Below, one piece after another: positions 29,457-39,106 of a stretch of DNA of 64,000 nt (position 1 is its first letter; each line of letters opens with the position of its first letter). The DNA comes from Microglena sp. YARC. Its lineage: Eukaryota; Chlorophyta; Chlorophyceae; Chlamydomonadales; Chlamydomonadaceae. The notes under the pieces are model-generated. The model had not been told where the DNA came from. It did no database searches and was given only the letters and a program-made list of their open reading frames with translations. Location: NCBI GenBank assembly GCA_022414725.1, contig CM039464.1, forward strand, positions 52,932,557 through 52,996,556, given 5' to 3'. Position numbers and translations under genes: made by a program.

Positions 29457-30584
29457 TGTTCCTGTCCCCCCCTGAGCCCCCACCCCCTGCCCCACCCCCA
29501 CACCACACCACACCACTTGCACCCCACCCTCACCCCTATTCGCTCGCCCCTCACCCTCACCCTCATCCCCTCATCCCCTCACTCTCACCTGATCCCCCCC
29601 ACATGTCCCCACCCACATCCCCACCTGTCCCCACCAGTTTGTCTGGCCCACTGCGCGCCCTTTCCTACGTGCTTATACGCGGCCTCTTGTCAGCCACCGT
29701 AAGGACCCCCACCCCACACACCACACCACTCCCACCCCACCCTCACCCCTATTCGCTCGCCCTCACCCTCATGCCCGAACTCTCACCTTATCTCCCCCCC
29801 CTGTCCCCACCCCACCCCCACCCCACCCCCCACCCCCCATCTCCCCCCTCTTCCCCCGCCCCATTCCCCCCACCCCTGTCCCCACCAGTTTTGCTAGGCC
29901 CACTGCTCACCCTCTCCTACGTGCTTATACACGGCCTCTTGTCAGCCACCCTAGGTACCCTCACCAAGCATCCCTATCCCATCCCCCCCCCCCTTCCTGC
30001 CCCCCCCCCCCCTCCCACCCCTCCCACCCACCCCACCCCACCCCACCCCACCAGTTCTGCTTGGCCCACTGCGGCCCTCTCCTACGTGCTTATCCACGGC
30101 GTCTTGTCAGCCACCCTAGGGACCTCCACCCCCCCCAACACCTTATTCCCCCCCCACACACCCCCACCCCTGTCCCCACCCACCTCATCCCACTCCACCC
30201 CCCATCCCCCACCCCTGTCCCCACCAGTTCTGCTTGGCCACTGCGGGCCCTCTCCTACGTGCTTATCCACGGCGTCTTGTCAGCCACCCTAGGGACCTCC
30301 ACCCCCCCCAACACCTTATTACCCACCCCCCACCCCCCCCCCCTGTCCCCACCCCTGTCCCCACCCCACCTCATCCCCCCCCACCCATCCCCCCCCCCCT
30401 GTCCCCACCAGTTCTGCTAGGCCCACTGCGCGCCCTCTCCTACGTGCTTATCCACGGCGTCTTGTCAGCCACCCTAGGGACCTCCACCCCCCCCAACACC
30501 TTATCCCCCCCCCCCCCCCCCCCCCCCTGTCCCCACCCCACCTCATCCCCCCCCACCCCATCCCCCCCCCCCTGTCCCCACCAG
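29350..30584 (+). repeat. Acceptor-side copies with poly-C before DUF2232 exon 30585
   Basis: Five copies of the exon start at about 29640, 29890, 30055, 30229 and 30413. Each is preceded by CTGTCCCCACCAG and reads CTGCTAGGCCCACTGCGCGC, CCTCTCCTACGTGCTTATCC and GTCTTGTCAGCCACCCTAGG before running into poly-C. Units are about 175-185 bp. All lie upstream of the one copy that continues into further coding sequence. Confidence 0.92.
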
Positions 30585-30805
30585 TTCTGCTAGGCCCACT
30601 GCGCGCCCTCTCCTACGTGCTTATCCACGGCCTCTTGTCAGCCACCCTAGGGACCTGTTGGAAGCTTAAGGCTAGCTGGTGGCTGAGTGTGGTGGTGGGG
30701 GCCCTGGTGCGAATGACAGGCCAGTGTGCTTATCTGATGCTCACCTCCCTCACCATGAATGAGAACCTCTTTCTCCTCATGTTATCTAACGTGTACTCCA
30801 TGCTG
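30585..30805 (+). CDS. DUF2232 membrane protein, third recognised exon
   Basis: Preceded by CTGTCCCCACCAG, followed by donor GTGAGTGG. Encodes LLGPLRALSYVLIHGLLSAT, then LGTCWKLKASWWLSVVVGAL, then VRMTGQCAYLMLTSLTMNEN and LFLLMLSNVYSML. The G-P-x-R-A-L-x-Y-x-L-x-H-G segment and the W-K-L step are family hallmarks. About three membrane helices are encoded. The first base pair completes Val from the previous exon, and the exon ends in phase 0. Confidence 0.92.
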
Positions 30806-30960
30806 GTGAGTGGGTGGGTGTTGGTAGAGTGGGTGGGGTGGGGTGGGGTGGGGGTACTCCATGCTAGTGAGTGGTTGGGTGGGTGGGGTGAAGGGGTGGG
30901 GTGGGGCACTCCATGCTGGTGAGTGAGTGGGTGGGTGGGAGTGTGAGTGTATGTGTGTGA
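30806..30960 (+). repeat. Copies of exon end plus donor after DUF2232 exon 30585
   Basis: TACTCCATGCTAGTGAGTGG and CACTCCATGCTGGTGAGTGA repeat the last bases of the exon and the donor, at about 30855 and 30908, separated by GGTGGG-type sequence. Confidence 0.8.
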
Positions 30961-30974
30961 ATGATTGCCTTAAC

Positions 30975-31510
30975 CAATTTTTCCTACTGGTATGTCTCAG
31001 TGAAGTCTGGTTATCTTGAATAATATCAGAGAAATGTTCTTTAACACCTAATCTCTGAATACATCTTAGTAATCCACGAGACCAGCATTGTTTGTTGCTA
31101 TCTCTGGTTGCGATTAGAACATTCTCTAGCAAGGCTCTTTTCACAAAATTGTCGTCATTGCGGTCAACGATTTATTCCAAAAGCCAAAACATGGTCTCAA
31201 CCATTCAGCCCATGTTGGTGGTCTATCAAGTTCATTGAGGACCATGTTGGTAGAGGTGATATCTCTAACACCGAGAGCCCTTTTTATAAACTTAATCTGA
31301 ATAATTTCAAATTTTTCTTCGAGACTGTAAGAAGTATTAATATTACCCAGACGGCCTGGAGCCCACACTTCACACTCGTAGTTAAGGATAGGTTGTATAA
31401 GTATGCAGTAAAGGATATTGGCCTTTGCGAGATCCATCTCGTTGCACCGTTTCCAGAGTACATGAGTAGCCCTGTTGTCTCTCACCGGCATCGTGTTTGC
31501 CGCCATTCCT
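30975..31510 (-). pseudogene. Fragment of LINE reverse transcriptase
   Basis: On the minus strand, 31506-31141 encodes ILYCILIQPILNYECEVWAP, then KFEIIQIKFIKRALGVRDIT and LNELDRPPTWAEWLRPCFGF. This is the conserved C-terminal part of non-LTR retrotransposon reverse transcriptases (x-P-I-L-x-Y-x-x-E-V-W, then the K-R-x-L-G-V motif). A stop and frameshift separate it from a continuation (LLRCIQRLGVKEHFSDIIQD) near 31030-31130. The catalytic domain is absent. It is a 5'-truncated decayed insertion inside the last DUF2232 intron, opposite to the host gene. Confidence 0.8.
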
Positions 31511-31589
31511 GCCGTGTTTCCCCTTGAATAAATGTCTTAAATACACTAACTCCTCTCCTTAATGGGAAGGTCTTGGCCATGATATCAGG

Positions 31590-31850
31590 AGGGGATAAAA
31601 CAGAAACTACTGATGAGCTGAACCCCAAACAATCGTTTTACCCTTTGAAGTTGGTGCTACAGTGATCATTCACCCCTGCAAAATCTACGTGTGGACCCTC
31701 CCAAATATGTATCTGGGACGTGATGTAGGTATGTTACCCTCCCAAATATGTATCTGGGACGTGATGTATGTTACAGACCATGGGTAGGCCGAATAGGCTA
31801 AAGGGACTTGACCAACCGTGACACAAAGGGCCGAAAAGAAAAAACTTTGA
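31590..31850 (+). repeat. Family F-related segment
   Basis: GAACCCCAAACAATCGTTTT at 31620 and GTTACAGACCATGGGTAGGC, CGAATAGGCTAAAGGGACTT, GACCAACCGTGACACAAAGG at 31765-31840. A 55-bp direct duplication of CTCCCAAATATGTATCTGGG lies at 31697 and 31739. Confidence 0.7.
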
Positions 31851-31904
31851 GACGTGAAACGTAACGTTTCAAACAACCCTGGGTCTGACCAAGTGCGCTC
31901 ACTC

Positions 31905-31995
31905 TTTTGTAGGAGTGGCAACGCCATTCGAACGGAATCCTCCGTGTCGCTTGTTTGTGGAGGGAAACCCACCTCCTGGGGTGAAAACCCTTTCA
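31905..31995 (+). repeat. Dispersed family E copy
   Basis: AGGAGTGGCAACGCCATTCG, AACGGAATCCTCCGTGTCGC and CCACCTCCTGGGGTGAAAAC. Inverted relative to the copy at 14990. Confidence 0.7.
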
Positions 31996-32050
31996 CCACT
32001 TTAAAACAAATGGCTCTGACCCCCTCACTTTCCTTCCCGTGCCCTTTCAG

Positions 32051-32284
32051 GACCAGATCGCTGCCTCCATAGGTGCGTCCGGAGCCCCCTCCACCCTGGC
32101 AGTGGTGTGCATGATCTTCTCATTGCTTCTTGTGAACGGGCTGTGCTACTCCTTCCTCCTTCATGTCGTGTACCGCATCCTCCTCAATTACATGGGCTAT
32201 GAGCTGGGTCCCCTACCCAGTATAGTGAAGAAGTACTTGTTCGCTGGCGCTCCAGATGCGGCAGACATGCAAGGAGGGAAGTAG
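32051..32284 (+). CDS. DUF2232 membrane protein, terminal exon
   Basis: Acceptor CCTTCCCGTGCCCTTTCAG precedes GACCAG; the exon starts in phase 0 and ends with TAG. It encodes DQIAASIGASGAPSTLAVVC, MIFSLLLVNGLCYSFLLHVV, then YRILLNYMGYELGPLPSIVK and KYLFAGAPDAADMQGGK. One long hydrophobic helix followed by an L-L-H-x-x-Y element and a basic tail, as in plant members. Together the four exons encode about 230 residues of the mature membrane part. Confidence 0.92.
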   Translation, partial: DQIAASIGASGAPSTLAVVCMIFSLLLVNGLCYSFLLHVVYRILLNYMGYELGPLPSIVKKYLFAGAPDAADMQGGK

Positions 32285-32339
32285 ATAGATGGGCTATCAT
32301 TTATATTAAACTGTTATACTACATTAAACTATTATAATC

Positions 32340-33165
32340 GAGTGCTGGTATAGTATGCATACCTCACCCTTCTTAATTACATGGGCTATGAGCTGGGTAC
32401 CCTACCCAATATAATGAAGAAGTACTTGTTTGCTGGTGCTCCTGATGCGGCAGACATGCAAGGAGGGAAGTAGATAGATGGGCTATCATTTATATTAAAC
32501 TATTATAATGGAGTGTTGGTACCGTGTGCTTACCTCACCCTTCTTAATTGCATGGGCTATGATCTGGGGCGCCTACCCAATATAGTGAAGAAGTACTTGT
32601 ATGTTGGCGCTCCAGATGCGGCAGACATGCAAGGAAGGAAGTAAAAAATATATAACGCCTGGAGGGGCGTGGTGTTTAGGGGACCCTCCCGTACGCCGCA
32701 GCTGGGGAACGTCACCATGGCAGGCATAGTAAGTGTCACCCTCCAGGCGGTAGGGACTCCTTCATGCAACAAGGAGGTAAGTAGATAGATGGGCTATCAT
32801 TGGTATTATACTATTATACTATGCTATACTATTAAAATCTAGTGTTAGTACCGTATGCGTACCTCACCCATCTTAATTACAAGGCCTATAATCTGACTGC
32901 CGCCTACCCAAAATATTGAATATGTCTTTGCGCTCCGGATGCGGCAGACATGCGAGCAGGGAAATAGATAGGTGGGTGAATAATTTATATCCAACCTAGT
33001 GTAATCGAGTGTTCGTATCCAACTGTAATCGAATGTCTTTATGTATACCGAGTCCTTCTTAACGTCATGGGCTAAGATCTGGGACCCTAACAAAAAATAG
33101 TGAAGAATGACTTGTTTGCTGGCGCTGCGAAAGTGGCAGATATGCGAGCAGGGGAGTATGGAGGG
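32340..33165 (+). repeat. Copies of the DUF2232 terminal exon tail and 3' UTR
   Basis: Four progressively diverged copies at about 32370-32500, 32540-32645, 32860-32970 and 33050-33160: TTACATGGGCTATGAGCTGG, GTGAAGAAGTACTTGTTTGC and GCGGCAGACATGCAAGGAGG, then TAGATAGATGGGCTATCATT. They include the stop codon and early 3' UTR, so the duplicated unit extended past the stop. The copy nearest the gene is closest in sequence. Confidence 0.92.
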
Positions 33166-33169
33166 GAAA

Positions 33170-34005
33170 TGAACGACATCCTATTGCATTTGATTGTGTG
33201 TATCCATACGCGCCTTAAGTATTGGCAATTGTCATTTCCCCCCTAAAACTGGGTCTCAGACAAGCATGGCAAAACTAACTTGGCAAAGGGGTCCATGGTG
33301 TGGTGTGATTCAAGTTCAGGCTTGAAATTCAGTTGGCAAATCGTCTTTTTGCTCACATATTTTTGTTACATTTCCTTGTTACATGTTCACAAAGTAGTGT
33401 ACACGGATGTACCAATTTCAATTTCAATAGACTGCCCAAGCTTGCTGTAAAACCATGCAACAATTCAAATCAGGAGTATCAAACTTGCTAGGGCTTATTA
33501 TCCAGACCGGTACATGGCTCCAGCCGACAAAATTGCCGGCTGTAGCCATATATCCAAGTTCAAGGTCATGTTACCTTTTTCAATTCAAACCATATTCGAG
33601 TGTGACTCTAATGAGTTCTTCTGTGCATAAGCATCAAGAATATCATTGGCTTTGCCATTTAACCATGTCTGCGGCAGTAAAACAATGTTGGTCAGAAACG
33701 CAGATAGTGCAAGGCAATGTTCACTTCAAATTGTATCATAATACTACCTAGTGTGTCCATGCACCCCTCATCATCAGGATATTTGAACTATCCAATGGTA
33801 GCCAAATAGGCTAAAGAGACCTGCCCAACCGTGGCAGGAGGAAACTCAGTCAGACAGAGCCACTGCCAAACCGGTGTGCTGCTAAGTACCATGTTAACCG
33901 TAACTTGGCAAAGGCCAACCACCTGGAGTGGTCTCAAGCTGGACCCCTAATCCTTGTTGGCAAAGGGTTGTCGTTTGCCAAACCGTTTGCCTATACTTCA
34001 GGCGC
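33170..34005. other. Intergenic sequence with family B and F fragments
   Basis: ACATGGCTCCAGCCGACAAA and GCCGGCTGTAGCCATATATC at 33510-33565 resemble family B. AGCCAAATAGGCTAAAGAGA at 33800 resembles family F. No gene seen. Confidence 0.5.
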
Positions 34006-34011
34006 GTACGG

Positions 34012-34150
34012 GGTATGATTTCATACAAATTGCATCATATGATATTGTTTTTATATGGTAACTTTATCCAAGCCTGACTGCCGGCATCATATGATGTCAC
34101 ATGATGACATGATATCATATGAATATGTGATGTCATATTGCCGTTCCCTA
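34012..34150 (-). mobile_element. hAT-like MITE family 1, truncated, inverted
   Basis: Right end reads CATATTGCCGTTCCCTA, the inverted form of the TAGGGAACGGCA terminus, and the interior carries TACAAATTGCATCATATGAT and GACTGCCGGCATCATATGAT. The other terminus is missing. Confidence 0.75.
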
Positions 34151-34539
34151 GTAATAAGGCGTACTATTTATTTATTTACGGTTTTTCAACTATGTCTGAG
34201 ATTCTAGGCTGCCCACTGGTCCCACTGTGTCACAGTCAAAAGCAAACATGACTGCCGCAATACAGTCAAACTCAAACTGCTTGACACCCTGACGCATGCA
34301 TTCATTCATTTGCTTCCGCCTGGTTCCGCTATATTCTCTAATTATCTTGCTGCTTCTGACAGCCATTCCGATGCAGCTGCAAGCTTTGGGTTGGGGGAGG
34401 GAGGGAGGGTCATGACCATTTTCCAGGTGAGTGGTGTTTCCAGACTGACTAGAGGTCAAGGCTCGAGGTTATTGAATTTAAAAAAATGAATAAGTGATTT
34501 GTTCGAGTTTACATTTTCCTGGTAATCAGTTTTTTACTG

Positions 34540-34605
34540 CCGAAGACGGCGAGCGCCCAAATTGCTGGCTGAAGCTGTGTAAATAAGTTCAAGTTCAAGT
34601 TCAGG
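34540..34605 (+). repeat. Dispersed family B (double hairpin) copy
   Basis: TTACTGCCGAAGACGGCGAG, CGCCCAAATTGCTGGCTGAA and GTGTAAATAAGTTCAAGTTC. Confidence 0.8.
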
Positions 34606-34706
34606 TTATTATTCCCACTGTGCGAGGCCGTCGGGATTAAGGGAGATACAAAAATATGCGGGATTGCGGATCAGCAATCGGGTTGCACTATGGGACTGGT
34701 AGTATG

Positions 34707-34901
34707 CAGGGTACTACATTTTGTCAAATTGGTCAGCTCTTTAAGCGCACAAACGTCAAATTGGTCAGCGCTTTGCAGTGCAAAAAGCGCAAAAACTGCA
34801 CGCTGCGCCCACAGGGGGTTGACAAAACTGTGCAAAACGCGCAGTGGAGCTCAAAAAGCGTGCCCAAAATCGCGCTGCCGCGCGCGCTTTGTAGTACCCT
34901 G
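34707..34901. mobile_element. hAT-like MITE family 2, complete
   Basis: 195 bp between CAGGGTACTACA and TGTAGTACCCTG, flanked by gtagtatg and gtagtgtg (7 of 8). The interior is GC-rich (CGCGCTGCCGCGCGCG) and differs from the 10709 copy apart from the ends, as is usual for MITEs sharing a transposase. Confidence 0.88.
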
Positions 34902-35144
34902 GTAGTGTGGGCAAAGGCCCTACTCTTTTGTGGAGTATATATGTTGTTACAGTCAGGGGGGAGTGTTTCGGTTCTCACGGTGCCCGTCAACCGTATGAAA
35001 CGTGACTGGTTCTAGCCTCGTTGCCAACCTCGAGCAAGGTGAGCTTACGAACCGGTGTCAATAAAACCACGTCCTTAGTAGGGTCAACTGTCCCCGGCAG
35101 TGTGACTTACTTGGATGTTCTAATTTTCAATTTTCAATTTTTGC

Positions 35145-35285
35145 TGTTACAGTCAGGGGAAGGCGAAATAGGCAGAAGGGACTTTTCCAACCGTGACAGG
35201 AAGGGGTAAATCGAGAAGGCACCGATGAATTGAACCCCAAACAATTGTTTTACCGACGGGGGCCCTGCGTTCGACCTACAGTGAT
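35145..35285 (+). repeat. Family F copy, longest version
   Basis: GTTACAGTCAGGGGAAGGCG, AATAGGCAGAAGGGACTTTT, CCAACCGTGACAGGAAGGGG, GAATTGAACCCCAAACAATT and GCGTTCGACCTACAGTGAT. The last part resembles a pol III B box (GTTCGANNC), a weak hint of a short interspersed element. Confidence 0.6.
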
Positions 35286-36070
35286 AATTTAATTCAACAC
35301 AATAATTTGATTCTCATCGCTTCTGGGATGATGATTTAATTGTGGGATTCCTATCGCGTTTTTTAAATACATTATTTCCACCCTTTGGAATTTATTAAAC
35401 AAAGTATTTCCACCCTTCGGATTTAAAATATATTCTGCAAGGTCGGAGTCCGTGGAGGAGTCCAACTTCTCGGTCATGACCTCACCATAGTCTGCATCTA
35501 GATCTGGCCGATCTAGCTAGATGTAACATATATTCTGCAAGGTCAGTGTCCTTAGAGGAGTCCAACTCCTAGGTCATGACCTTCCCATAGTCTGCATCTT
35601 GACCTGATAAACCTCTCGTCATGGGCATACTTTCTAATCGCATTTTGGTACAAATTGTATTAAGTATTTCCATCCTTCAAAGGAATCAAGATTCATGACC
35701 AGCTTCATGCTGGAATCTGTATCCACCAATTCAGGTTTAGTTTAGCCGATCTAGATGTAAAATATATTCTGCAGGGTCAGAGTCCGTGGAGGAGTCCAAC
35801 TCCTCGGTCATGACCTTGCCATAGTCTGCATCAAGATCTGATAATATTATTTTTTCTGCCGAAGACGGCGAGCAGCCAAATTGCTGGCTGAAGCTATGTA
35901 ACCAAGTTCAAGCTAGAACTGATAAACCTCTTGTCATGGGCATACTTTCTAATCGCATTTGTATACAAATTGTATTAAGTATTTCCATCCTTCAAAGGAA
36001 TCAGGATTCATGCCAAGCTTCATAATGGAATCTTTATCCACCAATTCAGGTTCAGTTTAGCCGATCTAGA
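35285..36070 (-). repeat. Copies of the terminal exon tail of the 36.1-kb gene
   Basis: Three or more copies (about 35415-35515, 35525-35640, 35755-35950) repeat on the minus strand CCCATGACGAGAGGTTTATC, GTCATGACC, GAGGAGTTGGACTCCTC and GACCCTGCAGAATATATTTT. All are downstream of the true exon stop. A family B copy has inserted in one at 35853-35915. Confidence 0.85.
35853..35915 (+). repeat. Family B copy inserted in an exon-tail array
   Basis: TTCTGCCGAAGACGGCGAGC, AGCCAAATTGCTGGCTGAAG and CTATGTAACCAAGTTCAAG interrupt the tail-copy array. Confidence 0.85.
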
Positions 36071-36078
36071 TACACAAT

Positions 36079-36321
36079 CTATTCTGAAGGGTCAGAGTCT
36101 GTGGGGGAGTCCAGCTCCTCGGTCATGACCTTGCCATAGTCTGCATCAAGATCTGATAAACCTCTCGTCATGGGCATACTTTCTGCCACCACCTCCACCT
36201 CACGCCTCCTCTCCTCCTCCATCTCAACCCTCATTTTCTCTTCCTCCTCCCGCACACTCTCTTCTTTAGCTTTGTAATTGAGCTGCTGGAGTTTTTGGCG
36301 ACGTTCCTTAAAGCGTGCATA
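36079..36321 (-). CDS. Terminal exon of a charged coiled-coil protein
   Basis: On the minus strand acceptor CCATTGCTATAG precedes a frame encoding YARFKERRQKLQQLNYKAKE, ESVREEEEKMRVEMEEERRR and LSDLDADYGKVMTEELDSPT, then DSDPSE and a stop. The centre is a highly charged, probably coiled-coil helix; the tail is acidic. In the downstream copies the stop position reads GAATAT rather than GAATAG, so the stop may be recent or copies may have diverged. Family not recognised. Confidence 0.65.
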   Translation of the reverse strand, partial: YARFKERRQKLQQLNYKAKEESVREEEEKMRVEMEEERRREVEVVAESMPMTRGLSDLDADYGKVMTEELDSPTDSDPSE

Positions 36322-36419
36322 CCTATAGCAATGGAATGTTGGGATCGTGGTAAACCCCTTTGAGGCGAAACTGCTTCTTGTAAAAAAGATAGCAAGTGAA
36401 GTGGATTCGTACTGGATTT

Positions 36420-36640
36420 TTAATTTAATACATATATACACTTATCTCCCCCCCCCCCCCCCCCCCCCATCCAGACCCACAGCATCCCCTACTTCCCCCG
36501 ACCTCTCCCTACCCCACCCCATCCACACACACTCTATTTCTCTCACCTTTCTCCCACCACCATCACTTCCCCCAACCACCAACACGCACACACAATCTCT
36601 TCCTCCCTACCTCGTACCCTTCACTTCACCCTGAGGGATT
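36420..36640. other. C-rich intron sequence
   Basis: Poly-C at 36448-36468 followed by CCCCACCCCATCC-type and CACACA sequence. Probably intron of the minus-strand coiled-coil gene. Confidence 0.6.
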
Positions 36641-36696
36641 CAATCGTGCAGAAAGAGGGGCAGGCTGTGCTTTGATCCTACCTAACTTGCGAACGC

Positions 36697-37275
36697 TCAG
36701 ATTCTGATAACGCCGAGAACGCCGAACCGTTGCAATTGCATGGCAATACACCTGCAGCTTCTTCTTCTCGTGCAGTGCCCCAGTCGATGCTCGGTCAAGA
36801 CCCGGAACAGCAAAAATCGCAGCAACGTTTTCAAGATACAACGAAAAGAGCTTGCAAAAATGGGATGAGAGTGGCAAGCGCGAGAGTGTGCAGGAGGACG
36901 AAATGGCCATGGCGATCTGAACAAAGTCAAATAATCGCAACAACTGGGTGCCAACCACGACGAATGCGATGCGATGGATAGCAAAAGAGCGCATGCGTGA
37001 GATGAATGGTGGCAACGCGCGCAGATGGAGAAAAAAGCATGACGATCTGAAGGCCTGGCTTGATCATGAGTCTGGCGTAACTCCCAAGGTTGGGCAGCAT
37101 ACTCTTCTCGCCTGGCTTGGTTAGCAGCTTCGCGTTCTTCCTGAGGCATGGCATCGCGTTGGGCATCACGCCGACGCTTGTTGGCTATGTCCCCTACTTC
37201 CTTGCTCTGGCAAGCTCGCTTTGACCGCTGGCTGGCGGTGTTGCGGGCCCTCCTGTCCATCAGGACCGTTGGCAT
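36697..37275 (-). pseudogene. Possible transposon-derived open frame
   Basis: A 192-codon minus-strand frame begins with Arg/Ala/Glu-rich sequence (RRARNTASQRSKRACQSKEV, later QEEREAANQARREEYAAQ). Such R-R-x-A-R repeats occur at the N-terminus of some Helitron and other transposon proteins, but nothing diagnostic follows. Listed as a possibility only; the plus strand is equally open in places. Confidence 0.2.
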
Positions 37276-37619
37276 GCATCATGGTCGCATGCTCCGTGAA
37301 GAAGCAGTGAACTTAAAACTACTCATTCGAGCGCCATGCAAAGCGATATGAGGGTCAGCTGATGACCGTCGAGGAGAGGATCTTCTGATTAAAATTTCTT
37401 GCATTCATAGCGTGGGAGGCAGATGTGGACATGAAATGAGCGCGCGCTTAGCTTCGCGCATCTGCAGTTTCGGTATTTGAAAATTTGGCTGGGCGGGGAG
37501 TTGCAAGTTGAGGGTACAGAAAGTCGGTTGGCAGTCGGTTACACTTCGCACGCCCATGGCACGTGGGTACGCAATGATGACACCACCACGACCACGACCG
37601 CGACCGCAACCATGATTTC

Positions 37620-37713
37620 TTTATATATATATATGTATATATGTATATATATATGTATATATATATATATATCTTTATATATATATCTTTATATATATAT
37701 ATATATATATCTT

Positions 37714-37744
<31 letters not shown>

Positions 37745-37770
37745 ATATATGTATATATATATGTATATAT
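37620..37770. repeat. TA-rich microsatellite
   Basis: Compound (TA)n with TGTATA and CTTTATA interruptions. Confidence 0.95.
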
Positions 37771-37784
37771 TAAATTAGCTCGTT

Positions 37785-38080
37785 TTCAAATTTAATTACC
37801 TTGGAGCAACCCACTCAGCTAGTTCCAGGTTGTTGGGGTCATGACACAATTTAAGATATGAATTCAAATTGGATTCAAATTCGAATTTAATTACCTTGGA
37901 GCAACCCACTCAGCTAGCTCTAGGTTGTTGGGGTCATGACACAATTTGAGATATGAATTCAAATTGGATTCAAATTCGAATTTAATTACCTTGGAGCAAC
38001 CCACTCAGCTAGCTCTAGGTTGTTGGGGTCATGACACAATTTGAGATATGAATTCAAATTGGATTCAAATTCGAATTTAA
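37785..38080 (-). repeat. Copies of the phosphoesterase terminal exon tail
   Basis: Three units of about 103-110 bp. On the minus strand each reads GACCCCAACAACCTAGAGCT, AGCTGAGTGGGTTGCTCCAA, then GGTAATTAAATTCGAATTTG. They repeat the last 14 codons, the stop TAA and the following AT-rich sequence of the exon at 38081-38154. Confidence 0.92.
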
Positions 38081-38154
38081 TTACCTTGGAGCCACCCACT
38101 CAGCTAGCTCCAAGTTGTTGGGGTCTCGATCGTGTTGCTTGTAGTAGGCAGACC
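38081..38154 (-). CDS. Metallophosphoesterase, terminal exon
   Basis: Minus-strand acceptor CCCTCCCGTCAG precedes GGTCTGCC. With one base (T) carried from the exon ending at 40729 it encodes WSAYYKQHDRDPNNLELAEW then VAPR and TAA. The W-S-x-Y-Y ... D-P-x-N-L-E-L-A-x-W-V ending is typical of this plant and algal calcineurin-like phosphoesterase group. Exact phase agreement with the upstream exon supports the call. Upstream exons are at 40729, 43159, 43785, 54657 and 56408. Confidence 0.92.
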
Positions 38155-38160
38155 CTGACG

Positions 38161-38280
38161 GGAGGGGGGTGGGGTGGGGGGGGGGGAGGTGTGTGTGTGT
38201 GAGACTCAGTGTGTGTGGGGTGTGTGTGTGTGTGTGTGTGTGTTGGGTGGGTGGGTTTTTGGGGGGGGGGGGGGGGGGTT
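38161..38280. repeat. G-rich and TG tract before the terminal exon
   Basis: Poly-G and (TG)n; on the minus strand this is the long pyrimidine tract upstream of the acceptor at 38155. Confidence 0.85.
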
Positions 38281-38284
38281 GGGG

Positions 38285-38720
38285 GGGGCATACTTAGAAA
38301 ATTAAGATTTGGAGAATTGGTAATAAAATAAGGGGGGGGTATTTCAAGAGGAATCCGAGTCGTTTGGGAAAAAAAACCAATATGTTCCCCAAATCTCATT
38401 TTTATTGCATACTCGGATTCCTTTTGAAATTCTACGACATGTATGTAGCACTAAGGAAATCATGTTTGGCCAACATATAAGCATCGTAAATTGCGGTACA
38501 AAGTACAAAAAGACCTGGGAAAAGTCGTTTGGGGAAAAAAACCTAAATATTCTCCAAATCTTGTTTTATAGCATATTCGGATTCCTCTTGAAATTCTATG
38601 ACATGCAGCACTAAGGAAATCATGTTTCGCCAACATATAAGCATAGTAAATCGAGGTACAAAGTACAAAAATACCTGGGAAAAGACAGTTCAGACAAAAA
38701 ACAACAATGATCCACATCTT
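38285..38720. repeat. Tandem repeat of about 175 bp
   Basis: Two and a half units: CATACTCGGATTCCTTTTGA, AATTCTACGACATG, AGCACTAAGGAAATCATGTT, CAACATATAAGCATCGTAAA and CGGTACAAAGTACAAAAA. Intronic, no exon-like content seen. Confidence 0.85.
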
Positions 38721-39060
38721 AATTTTATTAAACGATAAGGGTAAGATTAGCGAGGGGCTCCTTGGCTCAAACAATTTACAGTGAACTTGATACATTACAT
38801 GTACTCTCTCCTTTTTGTTCGTCACTTTTAAAGCCCACTGTCCACCCCCCACTGTCCACCACCATCACCACCACCACTGTCACCACCACCATCACCACCA
38901 CTGCCACCACCACCACTGTCAACCACCCCCACCCCCACCACCATCATCATCATCATCATCATTACATCATCATCATCATCAATTTACAGTCAACTTAATA
39001 CAATACATGTACTCTCTCCTTTTTGTTCGGCACTTGTAAATCCCCAAAATGGAAAAACAA
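38720..39060. repeat. CCA/CAT trinucleotide tract in a duplicated segment
   Basis: CACCATCACCACCACCACTG and (ATC)n at 38855-38975, bracketed by two copies of CATGTACTCTCTCCTTTTTG (38797 and 39004). Confidence 0.85.
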
Positions 39061-39106
39061 ATGTCAAAATACAAACTGGAAAAGTGCTTCACATAATAAA
39101 AAAAAC

